IMG/VR virus record: IMGVR_UViG_3300043434_000302
Coordinates: 1-58,229 of that record
Length of the DNA: 58,229 nucleotides
Reading direction: 5' to 3' (one strand)
DNA from: a virus
The position numbers and the translations under genes are program-made. Below the pieces are notes generated by a model. That model saw only the letters and a list, made by a program, of their open reading frames with translations, made no database searches and was not told the origin of the DNA. Numbering within the stretch: the stretch's first letter is position 1; the number at the start of each line of letters is the position of its first letter. Shown in pieces: positions 1 through 8,517 of this stretch.

Positions 1-127
1 AGCGTGTAGTTTCCGTTTTGGACGTTCTGCGGGTATTCAACAGCACCTGATGGAGCCGCGCCAGATACCCAGCCAGTTCCGTCACTTGTCAGGACGTTAC
101 CCGCTGCGCCCGATGATGTAAGCCCAG
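1..127. repeat. Terminal direct repeat, copy 1 (assembly overlap)
   Basis: These 127 bases are identical to the last 127 bases of the window. The fibre gene that starts at 254 on the minus strand continues in frame across the join, so the molecule is circular or circularly permuted. A length of exactly 127 is a common assembler k-mer size, which makes an assembly overlap more likely than a biological terminal repeat. Confidence 0.97.
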
Positions 128-254
128 TGCCGCCTGATGTTGCTGGCGTGATGTTGCCACCAGCCCACACAGTGCCATCCCATACCCATGAACCACCATT
201 GGCGGTATAGACTTGGCCTACAGTCGGGCTGGTCGGGAAATCGAGTGCTGCCAT
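1..254 (-). CDS. Glycine-rich tail fibre, N-terminal part (gene continues at 58102..57064)
   Basis: This is the 5' part of a fibre gene split by the window ends. The ATG at 254 opens a frame that runs to position 1 and, because the ends overlap, continues from 58102 down to a stop at 57064. The whole protein is 430 residues. The N-terminal part begins MAALDFPTSPTVGQVYTAN and carries a GGTGL...GNVLTSDGTGW segment that also occurs in the fibres at 295-1752 and 2024-4096. It lies 40 bases downstream of the 485-residue fibre gene and is probably cotranscribed with it. A role in host recognition is inferred from position and from the glycine-rich C-terminal domain. Confidence 0.9.
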   Translation of the reverse strand, partial: MAALDFPTSPTVGQVYTANGGSWVWDGTVWAGGNITPATSGGTGLTSSGAAGNVLTSDGTGWVSGAAPSGAVEYPQNVQNGNYT

Positions 255-294
255 TGCTAATTCCTATGCAAATGTAATCATTACAGTGCTGACC

Positions 295-1752
295 TTAGAA
301 AAAGGTAATCGAGCCTGATGAGTTGAAAATGTATACCGTGTTGCCACCTACAGATGAAATCGTTGGAGAGCCTGTGGTTGATGTCGCTGCAATAGGCGAT
401 GATATAATAACAACGCCCGAACCGCCTGCGCTTCCCACATATCCGCCGCCGCCACCACCGCCGCCGCCTGTGTTTGCAGTGCCTGATGTTGCGCTGAGAT
501 TGCCGCCACCAGTGCCACCTCCGCCAGTGCCGCCAGTAGCGGAAAGCTGACCAGAGGGATTGCCACCACCACCACCACCACCGCGAACAACGGCAGAACC
601 TGTGATAGAAGATGACAGACCGTTACCCCCAGTTGACCCAGCACCAAAATTAGCACCAACTGCTCCAGCGCCACCGCCCCCAGCGCCATTATATGCAGAG
701 GCAGATGAACCACCCGCATTACCTTGGCCTAATGTGCCAGCACCAGCAATGTTTGGCGACCCTGCACTGCCGCCACCAGATCCGCCTTGAAGTAGTGCGA
801 CGCCACTATTAGCACCACCACCACCGCCGCCGACAGCAGTTGTAGTTCCAGTAATTGAAGTATTTGCGCCATTAGAACCGTTGGTAAAATTCGGCCCACC
901 GTTGCCACCCGCCCCAACCGCTACTGAAAGCGTTGTCGGAAATGGGCTGATATTGCTAGAGCCAGCAACATACCCACCAGCACCACCACCACCGCCGCCG
1001 TAGCCACCACCGCCGCCACCGCCTGCGATACTAAGAAACGTAAACGCAAAAATTTGATTTGCTATAGTTCCAGTCGTGCTTTCCCAGATATTAGTTCCGG
1101 TTTTAAGCAGTTGCACTGAATTATTTGGTTGCAAGCTAGGGTATGGCAAAGCAGACGCCGAACCGTTGGGAATTACCGAAACACCAGAAGCACTTAAAAT
1201 TATTTGCGTTGTTCCCCTGTTCACAATCGTAATCAAAGTGCCAATGGGGAATGCCACCGATGCGTTTGTTGGGATGGTGATTGTCTGTGCGCCAGTGTTG
1301 GCAGAATAAATGTGCTTACCAGCGTCAGCTAAAACAAGCGTGTAGTTGCCATTTTGCACATTTTGCGGACAGGTAACTGCCCCAGATTCACCTTGTGGGC
1401 CTTGTGGCCCTTGCTCCCCTGTCGGCCCCGCTGGGCCTGTCGCGCCAGTTTCACCTATGCTAAACGACACCCATTGCGCGGTGTTGCCATCATCATAATA
1501 AATATATGAAGCGCCGGTGTCGCTATCCCACCAAACTGTTCCTGCTGTTGGAGATGCTGGTGCAGTTTCGCTGATCACAACGCTTGCGCCACCGCCCGAA
1601 GCAGGGCTTGATACCCAGCCATCACCATCGCTGGTCAATACGTTACCAGCAGTGCCAGCGGAAGTTAAGCCCGTGCCGCCTTTGGTTGAAGGCAGTGTGC
1701 CTGACGCCGTCGATACGTTTACCGGAGGGAGAATGCTTGAGAGGGTTGCCAT
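295..1752 (-). CDS. Glycine-rich tail fibre with collagen-like segment
   Basis: The 485-residue protein is a modular fibre. The N-terminus shares the GGTGLTSAGTAGNVLTSDG repeat with its neighbours. A short collagen-like Gly-X-Y stretch (GATGPAGPTGEQGPQGPQG) follows near residue 105, then a beta-rich module (NVQNGNYTLVLADAGKHIY) almost identical to one in the next fibre. The C-terminal half is dominated by polyglycine runs and ends in a hydrophobic beta strand region (SGVVIISSPI). Polyglycine-rich tips are known in receptor-binding adhesins of some T4-like phages, so a receptor-binding role is plausible but inferred. The ATG at 1752 has GGAGAG upstream and follows the 88-residue gene directly. 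Confidence 0.9.
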   Translation of the reverse strand: MATLSSILPPVNVSTASGTLPSTKGGTGLTSAGTAGNVLTSDGDGWVSSPASGGGASVVISETAPASPTAGTVWWDSDTGASYIYYDDGNTAQWVSFSIGETGATGPAGPTGEQGPQGPQGESGAVTCPQNVQNGNYTLVLADAGKHIYSANTGAQTITIPTNASVAFPIGTLITIVNRGTTQIILSASGVSVIPNGSASALPYPSLQPNNSVQLLKTGTNIWESTTGTIANQIFAFTFLSIAGGGGGGGYGGGGGGAGGYVAGSSNISPFPTTLSVAVGAGGNGGPNFTNGSNGANTSITGTTTAVGGGGGGANSGVALLQGGSGGGSAGSPNIAGAGTLGQGNAGGSSASAYNGAGGGGAGAVGANFGAGSTGGNGLSSSITGSAVVRGGGGGGGNPSGQLSATGGTGGGGTGGGNLSATSGTANTGGGGGGGGGYVGSAGGSGVVIISSPIAATSTTGSPTISSVGGNTVYIFNSSGSITFF

Positions 1753-1753
1753 G

Positions 1754-2020
1754 TTACTCTCCGGTTGATGGCGACACGGGCCATGCGATGTTAGATGGGT
1801 CGGTCTGCGTCGTGATGTCGAGCAAGGTTTGGTGGTTTACCTTCGATGCAGCGGCGTCTGCCGAAGCGTCAGGACGCAGGTCTACAAACTCACCATCAAT
1901 ATAAGCCCAGCCAATGCCAGCGCCTTTTGGGAGCAAAACCCAGCCTTGTTCAGCGGCGTAATCCGCCTCTGCTTCGACCGAGTTAATAACCAAGGTATTT
2001 TCAATGATTGCATAGCTCAT
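1754..2020 (-). CDS. Small protein between two fibre genes, possible fibre chaperone
   Basis: This 88-residue acidic protein (MSYAIIENTLVINSVEAEAD...) lies three bases after the 690-residue fibre and one base before the 485-residue fibre. Its N-terminal pattern (a short strand, then a phrase on the gene's own value, a Trp-rich middle ending in GWAYIDGEFVDLRP) resembles small tail-fibre assembly proteins found next to fibre genes in many phages. It has no signal peptide or membrane segment. The chaperone call rests on position and general resemblance only. Confidence 0.75.
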   Translation of the reverse strand: MSYAIIENTLVINSVEAEADYAAEQGWVLLPKGAGIGWAYIDGEFVDLRPDASADAAASKVNHQTLLDITTQTDPSNIAWPVSPSTGE

Positions 2021-2023
2021 AGG

Positions 2024-4096
2024 TTAATACTCAATTATCACAACGCCAGCGGCCCCATCGCCACCGGTGCCACTTGAAGTATAAATACGCGACCCGCCGC
2101 CGCCACCGTATAATCCGCCGTCGGTGCCGAGTGTAGACATTGCGGGTGCTCCACCGCCAAGTATAGAGTTACCGCCTTGACCCACGCTCCATCCACCATT
2201 AGCGCTTGATTGCGAACCACCTTGACTAGCGCCGCCGCGGATGTTCAAATCCCCGCCACTTCCAACACCGCCAGTGGACCCTTGAAGCGAACCATTGGAT
2301 CGTCCGCCAGCTCCACCAGTTGCAGATATTGTAGTTATGGTCTCCGTGCCAGATGCAAGACTGGACGATCCACCACTCCCTCCGGTAGAAGTATATGCAG
2401 ACCCATTCCCGCCAGAACCAACTGTGACCGTTAATGTATTGCTAGGCGTTAAACCACTTAGAATTTTTATAGCGGCCCCTCCGCCAGCGCCACCCCCACT
2501 AGAGCCAGTGCCGTTTGCGCCGCTTGCGCCGCCGCCGCCACCGACAACAGTTACTTTAATCTTGGTGATGCCAGCAGGAATGGTAAACGTGCCAGATGAT
2601 GTGAATACTTCAATATTGCTAAACCCGCCAGCGGCGGTGGGTGCTGCGCTTGTCCATCCCGTACCATCACTAGTCAGGACGTTACCAGTAGCACCAGCCG
2701 ACGTTAAGCCAGTGCCGCCTTTGTTTGCGGGTATCGTGCCTGTCAGGTCACTCGTTGGGATTGTGGCTGAAGCGGTAAAGGGTGAAGTGCCGTTACCCTT
2801 AACGTAGCCGGTGAGGGTCGACACGCCCGTTCCGCCATCAGATACCTCAAGGGTTCCAGCAGTTGCGCCTCCAGCTCCGCCAGCTTGTGCGAATACGTCC
2901 CAAGTCGTACCGCTGTAAACAAACTGCACGCTGACGCCAGAGATGTCGCAGATAAGGTCGCTGGCATCGCCTTCAATGGTCGAGCCGTTACGCCCAATCG
3001 TCAAGTTATTTGTGGCCCATGATCCTACGCTATCAGTAACAATAACCTGATCGCCCACCGCTGGAGTGGCAGGAAGGGTAACTGTGAAGGATCCGCCGCT
3101 AGTGCTGGTTTGCACACCGTCATTTGCGGAAGCTGTATAGTTAGACGTCTTGACCGTAGTGTATGTTATGCCACCGGCTGCGGGGGGTTGCGATGACCAC
3201 GCCGTGCCATCGCTGGTCAGCACATTCCCAGCAGCGCCAACCGAAGTTATGCCGGTCCCGCCACTTCCTGCAGGCAGGGTACCAGTGACGTTCGTTGTGA
3301 GGCTTACGGTCGAAAGATACCCGCTTGGGTTTGATGCGTTGTAAGGCGTGTATCCAAGCGCCGTTACAATTGACTTGTTTTCCCACAGACTTGTCGATGT
3401 GTTGTAAAACAGGCCATCGTTGTTTGATGGAGTTTGAACCGCCACATCGTGCAACTCATCCATCTCATAGCCGTTTTGGACTTTGACAAATAACTTGCCC
3501 TGCGATGGGTGAGCGTGTTCCACCACAGCCATGTAAACCATGTGGCTTGGGGCATGTGGCTTGGTCGCCGTCAGTGTCCCAGCCGTTGTGGGGCTGAGGT
3601 ATAGTTGCTGCCCATCCGTGTAAGCAGACGTATCGATATTAGTGATGGTTCCGATCAGCGTGACGTTGCCATTGGAATTGTTGGCGATGTTGGCTGTGAC
3701 CAACCCAAGCGTCTGTGCTGACGTTGCATCGCTGGTTGCGATTGCCTTGCTGACAGTGGAAAGTTGACCAGTAGCGCCGCTAATATAGACAGCAGTGCCT
3801 TTTGTAAGCGTTGCGCCAGTGGTGTTACGAACAGGCAAAACAACATTGGATGTTGATCCAGCGACGGCAACAGATAGGTCGATGTTTGTCGTTCCAGTCA
3901 CGGCAATAGAGCCATCAGCCGATCCTATGGTCGGCTTTCCAGTCAGATCTGCATACGCGCCAGTAGTTGCTACGGTAGCGAGGGACGAGGTATCAGCCTT
4001 CGTCCCCAGCTCCGTATTCAGATTCGTGAAGTTTGCATCAACTTCATCGTTGGTAAGAGGCGAGCCTTTTCCAGACCGCGTAACAATAGTAGCCAT
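2024..4096 (-). CDS. Large glycine-rich tail fibre, 690 residues
   Basis: The N-terminus (MATIVTRSGKGSPLTNDEVDANFTNLN) is the conserved virion-attachment start seen in many phage fibres. The middle contains repeats of GTGITSVGAAGNVLTSDGTAW and GTGLTSAGATGNVLTSDGTGW, and a beta-helical-type segment around residues 100-220. The last 200 residues are Gly/Ser-rich (VVGGGGGASGANG...) and end GAAGVVIIEY, matching the design of the two following fibres. It is the first of three paralogous fibres in the late operon. A host-binding role is inferred. Confidence 0.9.
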   Translation of the reverse strand: MATIVTRSGKGSPLTNDEVDANFTNLNTELGTKADTSSLATVATTGAYADLTGKPTIGSADGSIAVTGTTNIDLSVAVAGSTSNVVLPVRNTTGATLTKGTAVYISGATGQLSTVSKAIATSDATSAQTLGLVTANIANNSNGNVTLIGTITNIDTSAYTDGQQLYLSPTTAGTLTATKPHAPSHMVYMAVVEHAHPSQGKLFVKVQNGYEMDELHDVAVQTPSNNDGLFYNTSTSLWENKSIVTALGYTPYNASNPSGYLSTVSLTTNVTGTLPAGSGGTGITSVGAAGNVLTSDGTAWSSQPPAAGGITYTTVKTSNYTASANDGVQTSTSGGSFTVTLPATPAVGDQVIVTDSVGSWATNNLTIGRNGSTIEGDASDLICDISGVSVQFVYSGTTWDVFAQAGGAGGATAGTLEVSDGGTGVSTLTGYVKGNGTSPFTASATIPTSDLTGTIPANKGGTGLTSAGATGNVLTSDGTGWTSAAPTAAGGFSNIEVFTSSGTFTIPAGITKIKVTVVGGGGGASGANGTGSSGGGAGGGAAIKILSGLTPSNTLTVTVGSGGNGSAYTSTGGSGGSSSLASGTETITTISATGGAGGRSNGSLQGSTGGVGSGGDLNIRGGASQGGSQSSANGGWSVGQGGNSILGGGAPAMSTLGTDGGLYGGGGGSRIYTSSGTGGDGAAGVVIIEY

Positions 4097-4118
4097 CTTA
4101 AACTCGCCTCAAAGAAAA

Positions 4119-4568
4119 TTATGCAGCGCCGATGGTCACAGTCCAAGTGATCGACATCGTGTCCGTTGCCTCTTTGTTTACAACACCAAAGACGGTGCGG
4201 CAAAGCATTGTTCCGTTGCTGGCTGCGTTGAACAAACCTGCTTCAGTCACTGCCCCAGTACCAACACCAGCGCCAAAAGTCGCAACATATGCAACGGCAT
4301 TGTCGGTGACCGTAGTCGAAACTAAAGCTGCGCGACCAAGCTCAGTGCCAAGTGCTGTGTTTCCACCCGCAGCAGCAGCAGTACCTGAACCAATAGCCAT
4401 GTTAGACATTGCTGCAGCAGTTGCATCTTTCATGCGGCTTGCAATGAAGCCAAGGCCAGTGCTGACAACTAGGTTGTCGACGGTCTGTTCTTGTTTGATT
4501 GTGCCATCAATATCAATGACTTGGATATTCAGTCGGCCAGTGGCCTTAATTATTTCGTTCGTGTTCAT
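4119..4568 (-). CDS. Tail-associated structural protein, 149 residues
   Basis: The protein (MNTNEIIKATGRLNIQVIDI...) belongs by sequence style to small phage tail proteins found just upstream of fibres, with a QTVDNLVVSTGLGFIASRM segment followed by an Ala/Gly-rich beta region. It has no catalytic motif or membrane helix. It lies between the repeat-rich tail protein at 4577 and the large fibre, so a baseplate or fibre-anchoring role is likely, inferred from context. Confidence 0.8.
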   Translation of the reverse strand: MNTNEIIKATGRLNIQVIDIDGTIKQEQTVDNLVVSTGLGFIASRMKDATAAAMSNMAIGSGTAAAAGGNTALGTELGRAALVSTTVTDNAVAYVATFGAGVGTGAVTEAGLFNAASNGTMLCRTVFGVVNKEATDTMSITWTVTIGAA

Positions 4569-4576
4569 GTTTAACC

Positions 4577-5587
4577 TCAGAATGTTCTTGTAGCGCCAAC
4601 GTAATCTTCCATGAAGTAACTTATATCGCAGTACCCTTGGCTTCTAACAAAGCCTGAGTCGGATGTCACCGCATGATCTACACGCGATTTACCGAAGGCC
4701 TTTGTCGACACCTCTGAGGTATACGCTGCATCGCTATACACTCTTGAGAAGGTTGAGACAATCGCGATGATGTCTTGAGTTACAGCTATGTCGGATCGTG
4801 ACTTAAAGAACTGAATTATTTGGTCATCGCCTACAGACGCGCCGTTAACGTCATCTGTCGCATAAGCCAAATCCGATAGAGCTTTATTAACTACGAGCGA
4901 GCGAACATCAAACGATTGCACGCCATCTACTTGCGTTTTTCCAAACGCCTTGCTTGAAACATCAGCGATAACAGGGTTGTCGGAAAATGTCCGCGCAAAG
5001 ATCGTTGTTTTTGATAGCACATCCATTGCAGCGGTCGATTCAGATAACGATCTTCCAATCGACTTGATCGAGATATCCGACACCGACAATGTATCCACTT
5101 TGCTTTTAGTGGTACTTTTGTGCGCATAATCCACTCCGGTTAACGCCTCTGTGAGCGATTTACCGGAACTTCGAAACATAGCTTCGCTTGCAGCCGCTGC
5201 ATCGTTTCTTGTGCGACCAAGTGACTTTACGGCTGTGTCGGTTACTGCCGCATTGTCCGACACTGTCTTGCCAAAAGCGCGGCGAACTTGATCAATGACA
5301 CCTGCCAAATCCGCAAATGTTCGAAAGATTAAGAACTGACCAAAGGCAGTGGTAATGTACGGACGAATTGAGGAGGTTGTGGCAGTGAGACGTCTGTAGG
5401 CTTGCTGGGCAGTAAGCAATACGTATTGGCTTGCGGACGACAGAAGCCTGTAACGAGCCTGCGCCTTAAGCTCTACGTGCTCAGTGGTGGCTGACAGCTC
5501 CGTGTACTCGAGTGGTGTTACCTCTAGCTTTCGGACATCTACTGAGTTGTCGCCAGTACCACCAGCTCTGATACCGGCATCTGCCAT
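4577..5587 (-). CDS. Repeat-containing tail protein, 336 residues
   Basis: The protein is built of imperfect repeats of about 30 residues. Each has an element such as KSLGRTRND, KSIGRSLSES, KAFGKTQVD or KAFGKSRVD followed by a short acidic and hydrophobic stretch (AVTDTAV, AYTSEVS). At least six copies are seen from residue 110 to the end, and the C-terminus is aromatic (GYCDISYFMEDYVGATRTF). Such repeats suggest an elongated tail or fibre-linked structure. It sits in the late operon between the Ig-like baseplate protein and the 149-residue tail protein. Confidence 0.8.
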   Translation of the reverse strand: MADAGIRAGGTGDNSVDVRKLEVTPLEYTELSATTEHVELKAQARYRLLSSASQYVLLTAQQAYRRLTATTSSIRPYITTAFGQFLIFRTFADLAGVIDQVRRAFGKTVSDNAAVTDTAVKSLGRTRNDAAAASEAMFRSSGKSLTEALTGVDYAHKSTTKSKVDTLSVSDISIKSIGRSLSESTAAMDVLSKTTIFARTFSDNPVIADVSSKAFGKTQVDGVQSFDVRSLVVNKALSDLAYATDDVNGASVGDDQIIQFFKSRSDIAVTQDIIAIVSTFSRVYSDAAYTSEVSTKAFGKSRVDHAVTSDSGFVRSQGYCDISYFMEDYVGATRTF

Positions 5588-5596
5588 TGGTTACTC

Positions 5597-5971
5597 CTAA
5601 GAAAACTGCTCGCGGATCTGCAGCTTAATCAGGTCATATACCGTTTGAATTCCACCACCAGCTTCGGTGTATTCGATCTCACCCTCAAATGTACCAGAGG
5701 TATCCAGAGTTGTGGCGTTAAATATGAAGACAACCTCACCTGCCACAGCATTGGTGTTTGTTCCGACAAGCGTTGACTTGGTGCTAGATCCGCCGATCTC
5801 GCGCACGCGCAGGCGAACGGTGGCTCCTGTAAGATTGACCGGAGCCCACGTAGTAGGATCATCTAGGTCAAGAGTCTTACCGGCTGCAGCCTGATTACGG
5901 TCACGCACAGTGATCTTGAGCTGGGGTAGCGTATCGCCCTGAACGAGATATAGGGTTTCTGAATAAGCCAT
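5597..5971 (-). CDS. BppU-N-like beta-sandwich baseplate protein
   Basis: This 124-residue protein starts MAYSETLYLVQGDTLPQLKI and reads like the N-terminal domain of phage baseplate upper proteins: a receding beta-sandwich with D-TTWAPVNLTGATVRLRVRE in the middle and GTFEGEIEYTEAGG near the end. It shares one base with the stop of the upstream gene (5971), indicating translational coupling. Its function as a small tail or baseplate subunit is inferred from this family resemblance. Confidence 0.75.
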   Translation of the reverse strand: MAYSETLYLVQGDTLPQLKITVRDRNQAAAGKTLDLDDPTTWAPVNLTGATVRLRVREIGGSSTKSTLVGTNTNAVAGEVVFIFNATTLDTSGTFEGEIEYTEAGGGIQTVYDLIKLQIREQFS

Positions 5972-6591
5972 TAGATGAACTCTCTTGCTTTAACCGTAAG
6001 TGCAGCGCCACTGTGGCCGAACTTAGCCTGACGCATAGCTGCAGCAACACCGCGCTCGTAAAGCTGCCTATTAGCACCGGCAGCAGCGCCATCCATCCAA
6101 GGCTGTCCAGACATCATCTGCAGTCGGAACAGGGCTCCAGCTACGAGCGTCTCACGATGCTCAAGGCCAATGGTGTCCGGAATCGACGTCGAGGACTGTG
6201 TAGGCTTAAGCGTGTACAGAACCTTAAGGTTCTCCCGTCCCTCTGGCTTAGGGCCAATTAAGACGTTTCGGTTGTCGTACTGTGAGAAGTACGTTGCGGG
6301 ACCGAAATCAGACAGCTCAATCTTCATGAAGGCGTCTTCATAAGGGACAGCCTCCAGCGGTCGACCGTCACGCAAGATCGACTTCACATGATTGGGCTCA
6401 GTGCCAGCGGGTGCGTCGAGCTCATAGTCCGTCACACCCCTTGTTACAGTCAGCGTCTGGGGCTCTGCACGATACAGATCTGTGCGTCCACAGAAGTCTA
6501 TGCAAGTGTCTCTGATAGCCCTCTCAGCGGTAAACTCAGGGCAGGACGGAGCCTCGCTCAGGACGTAGACGAAGAGGTCGCTGTACTTCAC
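5971..6591 (-). CDS. Head-tail adaptor or tail-tube-like protein, 206 residues
   Basis: The protein (MKYSDLFVYVLSEAPSCPEF...) is in the position of the connector proteins that bind below the portal in podoviruses. It has helical ends around a beta-rich centre (VTRGVTDYELDAP, NVLIGPKPEGRENLKVLYTLKP). It overlaps the upstream 223-residue adaptor by four bases. No catalytic motif is present. The adaptor call comes from gene order and general resemblance, so it could also be a tail completion protein. Confidence 0.8.
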   Translation of the reverse strand: MKYSDLFVYVLSEAPSCPEFTAERAIRDTCIDFCGRTDLYRAEPQTLTVTRGVTDYELDAPAGTEPNHVKSILRDGRPLEAVPYEDAFMKIELSDFGPATYFSQYDNRNVLIGPKPEGRENLKVLYTLKPTQSSTSIPDTIGLEHRETLVAGALFRLQMMSGQPWMDGAAAGANRQLYERGVAAAMRQAKFGHSGAALTVKAREFI

Positions 6592-7259
6592 TGGGCGGTA
6601 CGCCGTGGTTTCTGAGCTTCCATGCTTTCAAGTAAGCCGCCATCTGCCTGCGACTTGATGCCAAGAGACGTTGTGAACGCCTGATAGTACACAGCGGCGC
6701 GGTTGAGATTGGCGAACTCGCTGTCTTTCTGGTAAGCGCGGTACATCATGTAGTCCATCAGCGCGTTTGCGTAGATGTCGTCAATGCCGATCACTTGCGT
6801 GTCAGTCGTGTAGTTCGAAACAACGATATCAACCGGTGCCATCGCGTAGATGATATCGATCTCGTCGTCAGCAGCAGGCTTAGGGAAGACGTAAAAGTTC
6901 TTCGGGTCTAGCGCGTCGTAGACGTAGTGCTTTATGCCGTCACCGCCCACGGGAGTTTCGTACCACGTCGGAAGCTGGACATCGAGAATGCTGCGGTCGA
7001 CCTTAGTGATTGCTCGACCTTCAGTGTTGCGAAGCACGCTTATCAGGCGAAGTCCGTCTGCAGGCAATGTCTGTTTTGCAGCATTCACACATGTAAACGG
7101 AGCGTTAACTGCCTTCGCATCTGGGCGAAACAGCACGACCTGCCGCTGTGCATCATTAAGGTAGTTCAGCAACTCACTCTGAGTCCAACGAACAAACGTA
7201 GGATCTTGGAGTGTGATGCTAACCCGATTGATTAGATCAACAGCTTTGGTCGTCGCCAT
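6588..7259 (-). CDS. Phage adaptor protein (DUF6682-like)
   Basis: The 223-residue protein starts MATTKAVDLINRVSITLQDP and has the WTQSELLNYLNDAQRQVVLFRPDA helix typical of small head-completion adaptors of podoviruses. A beta-rich middle follows, then a helical end (DDIYANALMDYMMYRAYQKDSEF). It overlaps the next gene by four bases. The family is expected to build a ring under the portal; that role is taken from the family and position. Confidence 0.85.
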   Translation of the reverse strand: MATTKAVDLINRVSITLQDPTFVRWTQSELLNYLNDAQRQVVLFRPDAKAVNAPFTCVNAAKQTLPADGLRLISVLRNTEGRAITKVDRSILDVQLPTWYETPVGGDGIKHYVYDALDPKNFYVFPKPAADDEIDIIYAMAPVDIVVSNYTTDTQVIGIDDIYANALMDYMMYRAYQKDSEFANLNRAAVYYQAFTTSLGIKSQADGGLLESMEAQKPRRTAQ

Positions 7260-7264
7260 TTAGT

Positions 7265-7534
7265 TTATTCCCACTCAATAACTTCAAGGTCTGGATTGCC
7301 CTTATATAGAGGACTCCAGAACCATTCTACACCCGTTTTCAAATGGCGCACGATTTTTGGTTGGCGATCAGCTTTGACTTTAGCCTCAACAACCTTGCCC
7401 TTGTTATTTACGAGCGTTTTTACGTGCTCAACAAGATCTTCAATGCGGCGACGCTTGTCGAGCTCTACGGCGAACTTGTCTCGTGCGTAGATGTCGAGCT
7501 CGTCTTTGCTCATGTCTTCAATAGATTTTTCCAC
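7265..7534 (-). CDS. Small head-associated protein, 89 residues
   Basis: The protein begins with a short helical, acidic segment (MEKSIEDMSKDELDIYARDKFAVELDKRRR) that looks like the SAP/HeH-type mini-domains seen in small phage head proteins. It then becomes basic and ends WSPLYKGNPDLEVIEWE. It sits between the capsid gene and the adaptors. A head-stabilising role is possible but not shown by any motif. Confidence 0.8.
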   Translation of the reverse strand: MEKSIEDMSKDELDIYARDKFAVELDKRRRIEDLVEHVKTLVNNKGKVVEAKVKADRQPKIVRHLKTGVEWFWSPLYKGNPDLEVIEWE

Positions 7535-7559
7535 GGTGTACCTCGTTCTCTACAGAGTA

Positions 7560-7618
7560 GAGGGCGGTATCTGCTCCGCCCTCACCTATGAAGAGAGGGG
7601 CAGGGTTTCCCCCGCCCC
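7560..7618 (-). terminator. Double hairpin downstream of the capsid gene
   Basis: Two GC-rich hairpins follow the capsid stop codon: GGGGCGGGG...CCCTGCCCC at 7597-7618 and GAGGGCGG...CCGCCCTC at 7560-7583 (8 perfect pairs). Neither is followed by a good T tract, so they may be partial terminators or RNA-stabilising hairpins that set the level of capsid mRNA relative to the adaptors. Confidence 0.55.
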
Positions 7619-7625
7619 AATCCTA

Positions 7626-8486
7626 TTAGGCAGTCGTCTTGAGCTTCATGGTGACGAGGGCGTTAGGAACAACGACCTTGTAACCGTAAACCTTCAGACC
7701 GCGAACGCCGTCGCCGAACGTGTCGGTCAAGCGAACTGTTTCAGTCTTCACGAACTGCGAAGCGAAGCAGGTAGCTTTAGGGTGACCAGCAAGGCAGAAC
7801 GTCTTGCCAGCGTCGCCACCCGAACCAATCGAAAGCAAGTTCGACTGATAGATGGTGAAGCGGTCAACCTGACCAACCTTACCGTTGCGGAGTGGCGAAG
7901 CTGCGTCACCGGTCAAGTAAGCTTGACGCAGTTCCGACTTCTTCAACATCTCGATGTAGAGAGGCGAGAGAACGAGAAAACGATCCGAATCAGGGATGTT
8001 CAATTCGTCCAGCTTGCGGCCAGCTTCGAGGATGTGGTTCAGAAGGGTTGTTTCTGAAACCGACGCCTTGTCCAAAATGGTCGTTGCAGCGGTAGGGATG
8101 TTGCCGAGAACGTCGGTCTCAACAGCAATACGCATCTGCTCAGCAGCATCCTTCGATGCTTCATTCTGGAACGCGATGTCGGACTGAACCTTGAGGATGT
8201 CGTCTACCTTGAAGGCATACGACTTCGCCTTGTCGATGTTCAGCTCGACGATTTGAGTGGTGACATCAGCATACGAAACTGAGCCAGTGTAGTCGCCTAC
8301 AGTGACGTTAGGAACGGTGCGGATGTTTACCTTGTTACCCTGACCCGAGATTTCACCTTCATATTCGGTGTTCGAGATCGATGGGAGTACTGACGAGGCA
8401 TAAAACTTCGCTTGAAGCTTCTTCGAGAAAATTTCAGGAATGAAGTTCGCAGCGGAGTTTGAACCAGCGGTAGGAAAAGCAGGCAT
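7626..8486 (-). CDS. Major capsid protein
   Basis: The 286-residue protein (MPAFPTAGSNSAANFIPEIFSK...) follows the scaffold gene, as is usual. Features typical of HK97-fold coat proteins are visible: an N-arm, a VNIRTVPNVTVGDY segment followed by EL-rich helices with a long alpha helix region (NEASKDAAEQMRIAVETDV), and a C-terminal beta segment containing VKTETVRLTDTFGDGVRGLKVYGYKVV. It is isolated by small gaps on both sides, with hairpins after it, which suits a highly expressed gene. Confidence 0.93.
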   Translation of the reverse strand: MPAFPTAGSNSAANFIPEIFSKKLQAKFYASSVLPSISNTEYEGEISGQGNKVNIRTVPNVTVGDYTGSVSYADVTTQIVELNIDKAKSYAFKVDDILKVQSDIAFQNEASKDAAEQMRIAVETDVLGNIPTAATTILDKASVSETTLLNHILEAGRKLDELNIPDSDRFLVLSPLYIEMLKKSELRQAYLTGDAASPLRNGKVGQVDRFTIYQSNLLSIGSGGDAGKTFCLAGHPKATCFASQFVKTETVRLTDTFGDGVRGLKVYGYKVVVPNALVTMKLKTTA

Positions 8487-8517
8487 ATTAAATTGACCTT
8501 ATTACAACAGGATTGAA

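Noticed and set aside
1-127. Biological direct terminal repeat
   Set aside because: The repeat is exactly 127 bases, lies inside a fibre gene and not near the terminase genes, and the gene continues across it. An assembly overlap is the simpler reading.
2295-2807. Proline-rich open frame on the plus strand opposite a fibre gene
   Set aside because: It is the shadow of glycine-rich coding DNA on the other strand, since GGN codons read backwards give proline. The same holds for frames near 323-790 and 57104-57811.
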